A DNA stretch of 64,000 bases from Candidatus Gastranaerophilales bacterium (GTDB lineage: Bacteria; Cyanobacteriota; Vampirovibrionia; Gastranaerophilales; Gastranaerophilaceae), in contig CALUSQ010000001.1 of the NCBI GenBank assembly GCA_944323475.1, positions 62,001 to 126,000 of the forward strand, given 5' to 3'. Below are positions 19,898-27,490 of this stretch, one piece after another. The first letter of the stretch is position 1; every line of letters starts with the position of its first letter. The translations under genes were made by a program, and so were the position numbers. Below the pieces are notes generated by a model. The model saw only the letters and a list, made by a program, of their open reading frames with translations. It was not told the DNA's origin and searched no databases.

Positions 19898-20608
19898 CTA
19901 TTGTATAAGTTCTTTCATGTCTTTAACTGCTTTTTCAAGCCCGTCAAAAACAGCATGTGCAATAATATTATGTCCGATATTAAGTTCAATCAACTCCGGA
20001 ATTTGATGCATTCTGTGAACATTTTCATATGTTAATCCGTGACCTGCATTTACTTTCAAACCTAATTTATTAGCAAGTGCAGCCGCATTTTTTAGATTAT
20101 CAAATTCAATTTGTTCATTTTCTGTGCCATAAGCTTCCGAGTACTTTCCTGTATGTAATTCTATAAACTGGGCACCTGTTTTGGCTGCAGCTTCTACTTG
20201 TGTTTTATCAGGATCAATAAAAAGGCTTACAACAATACCGGCATTAACTAATGGTGATACAAAATCTTTTACAAATTCAACTCTAGAGGCCACTTCTAAT
20301 CCGCCTTCGGTTGTCACTTCTTCTCTTTTTTCAGGAACAAGACAAACATTCTCAGGTAAAATATCAAGTGCTATTTTTTGCATTTCATCTGTCAATGCCA
20401 TTTCCAGATTCAAACGTGTTGTTAAAACAGCTTTAAGTTCTTTTACATCGTTGTCCTTTGTATGACGTCTATCTTCACGCAAATGAACTGTAATACCATC
20501 AGCTCCTGCTTTTTCACAAATTAATGCAGCTTGAATAAGGTTGGGTTCCAAACCACCCCTTGCATTTCTCAATGTAGCGACATGATCTATATTTACACCT
20601 AATAACAT
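19898..20608 (-). CDS. pdxJ: Pyridoxine 5'-phosphate synthase
   Basis: PdxJ condenses 1-deoxyxylulose-5-phosphate with 3-amino-2-oxopropyl phosphate to give vitamin B6 phosphate. Signatures are GVNIDHVATLRNARG at the N-terminus, HLREDRRHTKD, ELHTGKYS and NAGHGL. I start at the ATG at 20608, with a GAGGAT site, giving 236 residues; an in-frame TTG nine codons earlier is unlikely. It lies 33 bases upstream of dnaG on the same strand and may lead the dnaG-rpoD transcript. Confidence 0.95.
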   Translation of the reverse strand: MLLGVNIDHVATLRNARGGLEPNLIQAALICEKAGADGITVHLREDRRHTKDNDVKELKAVLTTRLNLEMALTDEMQKIALDILPENVCLVPEKREEVTTEGGLEVASRVEFVKDFVSPLVNAGIVVSLFIDPDKTQVEAAAKTGAQFIELHTGKYSEAYGTENEQIEFDNLKNAAALANKLGLKVNAGHGLTYENVHRMHQIPELIELNIGHNIIAHAVFDGLEKAVKDMKELIQ

Positions 20609-20736
20609 ATTTTTATCCTCATTGGCATTTGACAAAAGTAAGTATAACTCTAAAAAAGTACATTTAATATAAAGATTTTATTAAACTTATACAAATATTG
20701 TTTTTTGTTTTAAAATATTGTCAAAGGAATAGTGGT

Positions 20737-21105
20737 ATGCTTAACATTTTAGCTGTATTTTTAGGCGGCGGCATAGGTGCATCATGTCGTTATGCAATTA
20801 CAAAAATTTCAGAGAAGCTCTTTGGAATTGCACATTTTGGGACATTTAGCGCAAATATTATAGGTTGTTTCATTATTGGATACATTTTTGGATTATTAAT
20901 GCAAAAAACTGACTTATTTCATCCGGCAATTAAACTTTTTTTGACTGTTGGATTTCTTGGTGGTCTTACAACTTTTAGTACTTTTAGCTGTGAAGCTTTT
21001 TGTTTTATTAAAGATGGCAAAATTCTTCATTGTGCTTTATATGTTTTGGCAAGTTTTACCGTAGGTCTATTGGCAACACTAGCAGGTTATCTGCTTGCCA
21101 AATAA
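20737..21105 (+). CDS. crcB: Fluoride ion channel CrcB/Fluc
   Basis: CrcB exports fluoride as a dual-topology dimer. The 122 residues form four membrane helices. Signatures are FLGGGIGASCRYAI, FGTFSANIIGCFIIG (the pore Asn) and GGLTTFSTFSCEAF with the Phe-box. The ATG at 20737 has an AAAGGA site. I looked for a fluoride riboswitch in the 128 bases upstream and did not see the conserved pseudoknot motif. Confidence 0.93.
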   Translation: MLNILAVFLGGGIGASCRYAITKISEKLFGIAHFGTFSANIIGCFIIGYIFGLLMQKTDLFHPAIKLFLTVGFLGGLTTFSTFSCEAFCFIKDGKILHCALYVLASFTVGLLATLAGYLLAK

Positions 21106-21138
21106 AACATTACAAAACAAATTAAAGAACATATCTCC

Positions 21139-22482
21139 GTGAAAAAAACAAGAAATATTTTAACAAAATCTATAATTTTATTAGCAGCACTGATTGTAAC
21201 ATCTACAGACATCAGTGCTCAAGAAGCTATTACACTTGACACGGCGAATAAAAAGCCTATTTTTTCAGACACCGTTTTAGATTTGCAAGATGAAGATACA
21301 GACCCGGTTGAAACAATTGATGAAAATACAATATACGTTGAAGGAAATCAGCCCAAACCGCTTATTCAAGCACCCAAATATCCATCAGCCCAAGGTGGTA
21401 TTTCTGATTATGATTCATCAATTGAAGCATCTGCATCAAAGTTTTTATTTTTTGATCTCTTATACAAAACAGCCCAAGATGTGTACAATTTAGAAATAGA
21501 AAGAACTGATGTACCGTCACAACTTTTAAAAGACAAATTAACTTTCAACTTAGAAAAAGGTCCTGTTGAAACTCTTCATATATGGTCTGCATATCAATTA
21601 AATTTTTCAAATACAATACCGGAAAAAGGTGATACATTATCAAAATTTAATGTTGGAGTAATAAATGTATTGATAGATGGAAAATTCAAAGGAGGAAAAG
21701 AAGGCTTCAGAATTATGCTTGATCCGACAAGAAGCTACGCTCAATCAGGATTTATGCAGACATTTTTTCAAGACCTTTATATCGAATCAAGAAGAATCCC
21801 TCATCACAAAATTCTTATAGGAAATTCAAGACCTGGAGTAGGTATAGAAGGTGCACAATCACCTTATACACTTGCATTTATCAACCGTTCTCAAATTTCA
21901 AGAAACCTTGCAAACATTCGTAAATTCGGGGTGAGAGTACAAGGAGATTATTCACTAGTTGATTACGATTTAGGACTCTATAGCTCATCAACAAATTTTA
22001 CATCCTTTTTTCCTGGACACGAATTTGATGCTTGGATAAATATTAAACCACTAGGAAAAACTGACGGAAAATACGGAAAACTTGTCACAGGAGCAGGTAT
22101 TCAATCAGGTGAAAAACTTGGAATGAGTTACTATTTAACAGGTGCGTATGCAGGATATGAATACAAAAAGTTTTGGACAAAATTTGAATACGCTAGAGCT
22201 AATGGTTCTAACGGAGGTTCCGGATTGACAGACAAACGTTCTCAAGGTCTTTTTGCAACTATTGGATACAGATTAACTAAAAAGCTGGAACTACTAGCCA
22301 GATATGACCAATTTGATCCAGACAGAGATATAAACAATAATCTTCAAAGAGAATACACTTTGGGTTCAAATTACTATTTAAAAGGTCAAGCATTAAAGCT
22401 TATATTTAATTATATTTATTGTCAAAATGACAATAGACCCGACTCTCACAGACTAATGGTTGGTACACAAATTTTACTGTAA
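21139..22482 (+). CDS. Porin-like outer membrane beta-barrel protein
   Basis: The protein starts at GTG with a signal peptide (SIILLAALIVTSTDISAQ) and continues for 447 residues. The second half alternates polar and aromatic residues in short strands, and the end (LELLARYDQFDPD, QREYTLGSNYYL, KLIFNYIY) resembles phosphate-selective porin O/P family barrels. This implies a channel in the outer membrane, consistent with the lipid A genes. The acidic stretch after the signal (residues 25-75) is not typical of porins. The ion or solute is unknown. It follows crcB by 33 bases and may be co-transcribed. Confidence 0.8.
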   Translation: MKKTRNILTKSIILLAALIVTSTDISAQEAITLDTANKKPIFSDTVLDLQDEDTDPVETIDENTIYVEGNQPKPLIQAPKYPSAQGGISDYDSSIEASASKFLFFDLLYKTAQDVYNLEIERTDVPSQLLKDKLTFNLEKGPVETLHIWSAYQLNFSNTIPEKGDTLSKFNVGVINVLIDGKFKGGKEGFRIMLDPTRSYAQSGFMQTFFQDLYIESRRIPHHKILIGNSRPGVGIEGAQSPYTLAFINRSQISRNLANIRKFGVRVQGDYSLVDYDLGLYSSSTNFTSFFPGHEFDAWINIKPLGKTDGKYGKLVTGAGIQSGEKLGMSYYLTGAYAGYEYKKFWTKFEYARANGSNGGSGLTDKRSQGLFATIGYRLTKKLELLARYDQFDPDRDINNNLQREYTLGSNYYLKGQALKLIFNYIYCQNDNRPDSHRLMVGTQILL

Positions 22483-22491
22483 AAAAGAAAA

Positions 22492-23067
22492 TTACCAATT
22501 CGGATAAAAATACAATTCTACTGTATCGTTTTCTTTAAGTCTTGCATGCCCGCCTTTGATAAAGTTTGTCAAGGTCCCTGTTGGAGGCAAAATTGTTAAA
22601 GCCCATTTTAGCGGAAAAACTAAAAGGCTCCTATCTTGTCCGTAGACTTCATATGTAGAAGTAACTTTGTTGCTATCAATATTATCAAATTTAAAACTAC
22701 CCAAAATAATACTGGCAGGTATACCATTCATTCCACTTGTTATAATAGTTTCGACCTTTGCATAAACAAGCTCATTTTTTCTTAAAACTTTTCTTCCATG
22801 AGACCATACATCGTAGCAAGAGCGTAAGACAACAGTCTGTCCTTCTTTTACATCTTTTTCAGAATTTATATCTGCTATTACCTTTAACTCAATGAGTATT
22901 CTTTTGGTATCTTCAAAATTATATTTATATTGGACATAAGGATTTTTTATAGTCTTATCTTTTAAAGTTTCATTAACAAGCTCATCTTGTATCAAAGCAT
23001 TTGCAGCAAGCTGAAAACAAAAAAATGCGAACAAAAATATTATAAGATATTTTTTTAAACTACTCAT
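22492..23067 (-). CDS. Exported protein of unknown function
   Basis: The 191-residue product has a signal peptide (YLIIFLFAFFCFQLAANA). The mature part contains repeated beta-like stretches (TKRILIELKVIADI, GQTVVLRSCYDVW, LVYAKVETIITSG) and ends FYPNW. I infer a periplasmic or envelope role; the family is not recognised. The ATG at 23067 overlaps the end of the M48-like gene by eight bases, so the two are translationally coupled and probably work together. Confidence 0.75.
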   Translation of the reverse strand: MSSLKKYLIIFLFAFFCFQLAANALIQDELVNETLKDKTIKNPYVQYKYNFEDTKRILIELKVIADINSEKDVKEGQTVVLRSCYDVWSHGRKVLRKNELVYAKVETIITSGMNGIPASIILGSFKFDNIDSNKVTSTYEVYGQDRSLLVFPLKWALTILPPTGTLTNFIKGGHARLKENDTVELYFYPNW

Positions 23068-23770
23068 AATGTAAAGTTCCCTTTTTACCTGATTTAATCT
23101 TTTCATATAACATTTTTCTATTTTCTTGAGATGTTAACAAGAAGTTTTGATAATGTTCATTTTCTAGATAACTGTTGTTAGATAGAAAATATGGATATTT
23201 TGTATAAATATACTCATAAATTATAGCTAATCTTTTTGAAGTAAGGTTTTTAGTTGAAATTGTATCGTATCTTTTTTGAGGACAAGATTTTTGAATAAAG
23301 GTAATCAGTGCAATAGGATTGTAACCTGCAGCTACCATAAAATCTACAGCTCTTTTATCAGCAACAACCTCAAATTTTTTAGGAGCAGCTTTTAATTGTA
23401 ACGCGCTTAGATACCCCTTAAAAAATCCATGATATGATTTCATCGCAGCTAAAATTCCCCTTGACAAATATGCAGCAAGTTCATCATCATTTTGAATAAA
23501 CTTATATTCGCTACCATACAAAACTATCTCCCTACTGGTAACCGATTTATCTATTTTCAATAGAGAATCTTTACCTTTTTCATCATAAACAAACACTATT
23601 CTTTGTTCTATTCTGTTTGCATTCAAAAGCTTTGCACCAATATCATTTACTCTTGATTGAATTGATTGATTAAGAAGAATTTTTTCATCTGTAACATTTT
23701 GTTCTGTTTTAGCAAATACTTGCACAGGTATTAATAAGGCTAAAATCAATAAAATTATATTCTTTATCAT
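23060..23770 (-). CDS. Exported M48-like protein lacking the zinc-binding HExxH motif
   Basis: This protein has a signal peptide (LLILALLIPVQVFA) and a domain matching M48 metallopeptidase wording: NDDELAAYL near residue 94 and EVVADKRAVDFMVAAGYNP near residue 134. The HExxH expected right after ELAAYL is replaced by RGILA, so the two zinc histidines and the catalytic Glu are missing, while the downstream E..AD part remains. It is therefore probably a pseudo-peptidase. The ATG at 23770 with a GGAGAT site is used; the longer frame begins in a non-family hydrophobic stretch. It is coupled to the exported protein gene downstream. Confidence 0.72.
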   Translation of the reverse strand: MIKNIILLILALLIPVQVFAKTEQNVTDEKILLNQSIQSRVNDIGAKLLNANRIEQRIVFVYDEKGKDSLLKIDKSVTSREIVLYGSEYKFIQNDDELAAYLSRGILAAMKSYHGFFKGYLSALQLKAAPKKFEVVADKRAVDFMVAAGYNPIALITFIQKSCPQKRYDTISTKNLTSKRLAIIYEYIYTKYPYFLSNNSYLENEHYQNFLLTSQENRKMLYEKIKSGKKGTLHYE

Positions 23771-23891
23771 AAATACTAATCTCCAGACAAAAATTATTAA
23801 TACTAAATAATTATACTTGCTACAAAACAAATTGCATAATTTTTTGAATCGTTTATCTTTGTAGTAATATAAAAAAGAAAGGAGACGTATT

Positions 23892-24095
23892 ATGTTTCAT
23901 GTTTATACTCAGAAAAGAGGAGCATCATTAACTAAAACATTAATTAATGATTTTAAAGACCTTGAAGAAGCATTTGACTGTGCAGAAAAATCAATAGAAG
24001 GAAAACCGGATCTCAAATATATTATAGAAGAAACATCAGGTCACTTTAACAGCTATGGTGAACAGTTGGTTGATGTTGTTGCAGAAAGTGATTAA
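23892..24095 (+). CDS. Small soluble protein of unknown function
   Basis: This 67-residue acidic protein has a strong AAAGGAG ribosome site and no signal or membrane helix. Its sequence (FKDLEEAFDCAEKSIEG and YIIEETSGHFNSYGE) suggests a small alpha/beta fold; the family is not recognised. It lies 34 bases before pgi on the same strand, so it is likely co-transcribed with it. Confidence 0.75.
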   Translation: MFHVYTQKRGASLTKTLINDFKDLEEAFDCAEKSIEGKPDLKYIIEETSGHFNSYGEQLVDVVAESD

Positions 24096-24129
24096 CAATA
24101 AAGTATTACATTTTATAAGGAGAATTAAA

Positions 24130-25431
24130 GTGATTACAAAAAATTCCGACATTACTGTAAACTTTTCGGGTGTAGATTTTTCAAAATACACATCAAAAGT
24201 TTCAGAATTTGTAAATGAATTTTCAAAAAGAGCAAATCAAAAAGGTCAATTTTTGAACTGGGTAAATCTTCCTATGGAACAAGCAAAAAGAGTTGATGAA
24301 ATTTATGAAATGGCATCAAAACTTAAAGCAGCAACAGGTGCAAAAAAGCTCAGTGTTATGGGTATTGGCGGTTCAAAACACACTGTTGAACATATGCTTT
24401 CTATCAATGGATTAAATGTAAAAGGTGATGCTATTGAATTTTATTCTGACGTAGATTCTGCAAGTCTTGAAAGATTTTTGTATAGATTAAATGACAATGT
24501 ACTTGAATCAAACTTTATGATTGCATCAAAATCAGGATCAACTTTTGAAACAAAAGACGGCTTTTTAAGAGTTCTTGCAATGTTAGAAGATGCATACAAA
24601 GCAAAAGGCCAAAGTGCAGAAGAAGCAAAAAAATCAGCTAACAAACACTTTATAGCAGTTACAGACGGTAATGCAGAAAAAAGTGAACTTAGAAGAACAT
24701 CAAATGAAAATAACTGGATTGGCGACTTATTTATTCATGACGACGTAGGCGGAAGATTTTCTGCTTTTGATGATCATGCATTGTTTGCTTTAGCTTGGGC
24801 TGGTATGAAAAAAGAAGATATGGTTCAAATGTTAAATTCTGCTCAAGAAATGTCAACAATTGCATTGACAGCTGATTTAGAACTTAATGATGCATTAAAA
24901 GAAGGTATTTTCTGGGCTGATGCAAAATTAAACGGAATAGAAGCTTCTGTTCATCAATATATGGGCTCAATATTTGAAAACACTGTATACTGGCATGCCC
25001 AAATGCAAAACGAATCAGTTAAAGACACTTTAAAACAAGTTGCAAAAGTTCCGGATGCAATGCACCACAGTGCAGAAGCTCACTTTAATCCTGCAAACAA
25101 ACTCGTTTTTGCTTTGACTGTACCTGTTGATAATGGTGTATGCAAAGAAAATGCAGAAGCTTATATCGGTGCGTTAACAAAATCTTACGAAGTAACAGGA
25201 GCAACTTTTGTTGAAAGAATTGCGACAAAAGATATGGGTCTGACTCCTTCTGCTGCAGGTGCAATGTCTATGCTTAGAGCATATGCAACAGTTTACCAGG
25301 AAATTGTTGAAAAAATTATGACAAACACAGCATTTCCTGAAGTACTGGACAGCGTTCTTCAACCGCACGTTGAATTCTACAAAAAGAATCTTAAAGGCGG
25401 TGTAGTTGTTCCGGGAAGAATTTCAAAATAA
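24130..25431 (+). CDS. pgi: Glucose-6-phosphate isomerase
   Basis: Pgi interconverts glucose-6-phosphate and fructose-6-phosphate. Signatures are GIGGSKHT, SKSGSTFETK, GGRFSAFDDHA, and QYMGSIFENTVYWHAQMQ with the catalytic Glu/His region. I start at the GTG at 24130, seven bases after AAGGAG, giving 433 residues, near the length of compact bacterial Pgi. A longer ATG frame from 24055 overlaps the preceding small gene and has no ribosome site. A strong terminator follows. Confidence 0.95.
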   Translation: MITKNSDITVNFSGVDFSKYTSKVSEFVNEFSKRANQKGQFLNWVNLPMEQAKRVDEIYEMASKLKAATGAKKLSVMGIGGSKHTVEHMLSINGLNVKGDAIEFYSDVDSASLERFLYRLNDNVLESNFMIASKSGSTFETKDGFLRVLAMLEDAYKAKGQSAEEAKKSANKHFIAVTDGNAEKSELRRTSNENNWIGDLFIHDDVGGRFSAFDDHALFALAWAGMKKEDMVQMLNSAQEMSTIALTADLELNDALKEGIFWADAKLNGIEASVHQYMGSIFENTVYWHAQMQNESVKDTLKQVAKVPDAMHHSAEAHFNPANKLVFALTVPVDNGVCKENAEAYIGALTKSYEVTGATFVERIATKDMGLTPSAAGAMSMLRAYATVYQEIVEKIMTNTAFPEVLDSVLQPHVEFYKKNLKGGVVVPGRISK

Positions 25432-25450
25432 TTCTTAAACAAACAAAATT

Positions 25451-25483
25451 AAAAAATCCGACTTTAATTAAGTCGGATTTTTT
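25451..25483. terminator. Bidirectional intrinsic terminator after pgi
   Basis: AAAAAATCCGACTT and AAGTCGGATTTTTT pair perfectly around TAATT. It serves both pgi and the convergent cupin gene, which ends at 25489. Confidence 0.93.
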
Positions 25484-25488
25484 ATTAA

Positions 25489-25848
25489 TTAAATTCTTAC
25501 CACCAACATTTTGGTATCTTTTTTAGCAAGCACAGAATGTTTTACATCTGAAGCAAATCTAAAAATCTCACCTTTTCTTATTTTAAAAACATTATCATCA
25601 GCCTCAACAACATTGCAAAAAAATTCATCACAATTAACTTCAATATCCATATTAATCTTAAAATCAACTTCTCCATCTAAAATATAAATAAAAGCATCAA
25701 CCGGAGATTTATGTTCAGGTATTTCTTGACCTTTTTTTAAGGCAAAAAGTATTGCCATATGTTCACCATTTTCTTCAATAATTTCTTTCGCAAAATTATC
25801 TTTTTGAAAATCAACTATATCTTCAAGTTTCTGAGGATTTTTTTCCAT
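25489..25848 (-). CDS. Small cupin-domain protein
   Basis: The 119-residue product is a single beta-barrel cupin. PEHKSPVDAFIYILDGEVDF carries the first motif and KGEIFRFASDVKHSVLAKKD the second, with a retained His in each but not the full metal set. Its role is not defined; such cupins often bind small acids or act as sensors. The start is preceded by an exact AAGGAGGT ribosome site, the best in the window, suggesting high expression. It diverges from the CoA-transferase genes. Confidence 0.85.
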   Translation of the reverse strand: MEKNPQKLEDIVDFQKDNFAKEIIEENGEHMAILFALKKGQEIPEHKSPVDAFIYILDGEVDFKINMDIEVNCDEFFCNVVEADDNVFKIRKGEIFRFASDVKHSVLAKKDTKMLVVRI

Positions 25849-25931
25849 TAGAACCTCCTTTATTAGTAATAACAATAAAAGATTAACTCCTAATAAAATT
25901 GTTTACATTGCACAAAATAATTAAAAATTTG

Positions 25932-25959
25932 TTGACTATATTAATAAAAAATTTATATT
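25932..25959 (+). promoter_or_regulatory. Probable sigma-70 promoter of the CoA-transferase operon
   Basis: TTGACT (25932-25937) and TATATT (25954-25959) are spaced by 16 bases, close to consensus, and point to the CoA-transferase genes. The predicted leader is about 80 bases. Confidence 0.6.
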
Positions 25960-25992
25960 CCGTAATAAATTAGCAAAATTTGTGATTTACGG
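25960..25992. promoter_or_regulatory. Inverted repeat CCGTAA-N21-TTACGG at the transcription start
   Basis: CCGTAA at 25960-25965 and TTACGG at 25987-25992 lie just downstream of the predicted -10. The wide spacing suggests a regulator site or an RNA hairpin rather than a terminator, since no T run follows. Confidence 0.4.
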
Positions 25993-26047
25993 TTATTTAT
26001 AATAAAATCGAAAGTATATAATGATAACTGGAGATATTTTCAGGAAG

Positions 26048-26698
26048 ATGAAAGAAATAGTTTCAGCTCAAAAAGCAATAAATCTAATCAATGACGGAGC
26101 AACTGTAATGGTCGGAGGTTTTCTGGATTGCGGTGCACCTGATAAGTTAATAGATGAACTTGTAAAACAAAATAAAAAAAATCTTACAATGATTTCAAAT
26201 GACACAACTTATCCTCATTTGGATAAAGGAAAATTAATAGTAAATAAACAAATAAAAAAACTTATCACATCTCATATAGGTACAAATCCTGAAACAGGAA
26301 AACAAATGCACGATGGTGATTTGGATGTTGAATTGGTACCAATGGGAACATTGATTGAAAGAATAAGAGCGAAAGGTACCGGTTTGGGTGGCGTTTTGAC
26401 ACCAACCGGAGTTGGAACTGTTCTTGAAAAAGATAAAAAAACCATGGAAATAGACGGTAAAAAATTCATATTTGAAAAGCCATTAGGTGCTGATTTTGCA
26501 CTTATATACGGAACAAAAGTTGATAAATTTGGAAATGTTTCTTTCTATGGAACAACCAGAAATTTAAACACTATAATGGCAACAGCAGCAGAAACTGTTA
26601 TTGTGCAAGCAGATGAGCTAGTTGATTGTCTTGACCCAAACGAGGTTGTCATACCGGGTCTTTTTGTTGATTATATTGTTTTAAAAGGGGAGAATTAA
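26048..26698 (+). CDS. 3-oxoacid (acetoacetate/butyrate-type) CoA-transferase, subunit A
   Basis: Subunit A of a heterodimeric family I CoA-transferase moves CoA between short-chain acids such as acetate and acetoacetate or butyrate. Typical blocks are INDGATVMVGGF, LGGVLTPTGVGT and EKPLGADFALIYG. I use the ATG at 26048 (MKEIVSAQKA, 216 residues), which aligns with the usual family start; an ATG at 26021 adds nine residues and cannot be excluded. The subunit B start follows directly after this stop. In a fermenter this enzyme would serve acid production or uptake. Confidence 0.88.
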   Translation: MKEIVSAQKAINLINDGATVMVGGFLDCGAPDKLIDELVKQNKKNLTMISNDTTYPHLDKGKLIVNKQIKKLITSHIGTNPETGKQMHDGDLDVELVPMGTLIERIRAKGTGLGGVLTPTGVGTVLEKDKKTMEIDGKKFIFEKPLGADFALIYGTKVDKFGNVSFYGTTRNLNTIMATAAETVIVQADELVDCLDPNEVVIPGLFVDYIVLKGEN

Positions 26699-27448
26699 AT
26701 GAACACTACCCAGATAAAAGATACACAAAATACTTTAAAAAAATCATTAGCAACTAATCCTATTTCTAGCAAAGCAGGACATGAAATATTATCTAAAGAA
26801 AAAATCAGAGAAATCATTGCCAAAAGAGCAGCAAAAGAATTTAAAAACGGAGATGTTGTAACACTTGGTATTGGATTACCAACAGCTGTTGCTGATTATG
26901 TTCCTGCTGATATAAATATAATTTTTCAATCAGAAAATGGTTTATTAGGGGTTGGAAAATCTCAACAAGGTGAAAAGAAAGACCCCAGAGTCATCAACGC
27001 AGGCGGAGGGCTTGTTGAAACAATCAAAGGTGCTTGTTTTTATGACTCTCAAATGGCATTCACAATGATGCGGGGCGGTCATATTGATGCAACAGTACTT
27101 GGTGCACTTCAAGTTGACGAAGAAGGTAGCCTTGCCAGCTGGATGATACCCGGAAAATTTGTTCCAGGTATGGGTGGTTCAATGGACCTTGTTGTCGGTG
27201 CTCAAAAAGTTATAATTGCAATGGAGCACACATCAAAAGGTCAAGTAAAAATAGTAAAAAAATGTAATCTTCCATTAACAGCATACAAAGAAGTTGATCT
27301 CATTATCACAGAAAGATGTGTTTTTGAAGTAACACATAAAGGTTTATTACTTATAGAAATAAATCCTATGTTTTCTCTAGAGGACATAAAATCATCTACT
27401 GATGCGGATTTTAAAATTGCTCAAAACTTAAAGCATATGGAAATATAG
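26699..27448 (+). CDS. 3-oxoacid CoA-transferase, subunit B
   Basis: Subunit B carries the catalytic Glu in SENGLLGVG, which forms the CoA thioester. GIGLPTAVADYVP and RGGHIDATVLGALQVDEEG are family signatures. It has an N-terminal extension of about 35 polar residues before the family start (KEKIREIIAKRAAKEF), so an internal start is possible, but no internal ATG with a ribosome site is seen. The ATG is immediately after the subunit A stop and both are clearly co-translated. Confidence 0.9.
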   Translation: MNTTQIKDTQNTLKKSLATNPISSKAGHEILSKEKIREIIAKRAAKEFKNGDVVTLGIGLPTAVADYVPADINIIFQSENGLLGVGKSQQGEKKDPRVINAGGGLVETIKGACFYDSQMAFTMMRGGHIDATVLGALQVDEEGSLASWMIPGKFVPGMGGSMDLVVGAQKVIIAMEHTSKGQVKIVKKCNLPLTAYKEVDLIITERCVFEVTHKGLLLIEINPMFSLEDIKSSTDADFKIAQNLKHMEI

Positions 27449-27490
27449 AAATAGCAAATTTTTTTATTTTCACATTTTAAAATTATTACT

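Noticed and set aside
20636-20736. Fluoride riboswitch before crcB
   Set aside because: I could not find the conserved pseudoknot motif in this AT-rich spacer.
24055-24129. Longer pgi start at ATG 24055
   Set aside because: It overlaps the small upstream gene without a ribosome site; GTG 24130 follows a strong AAGGAG.
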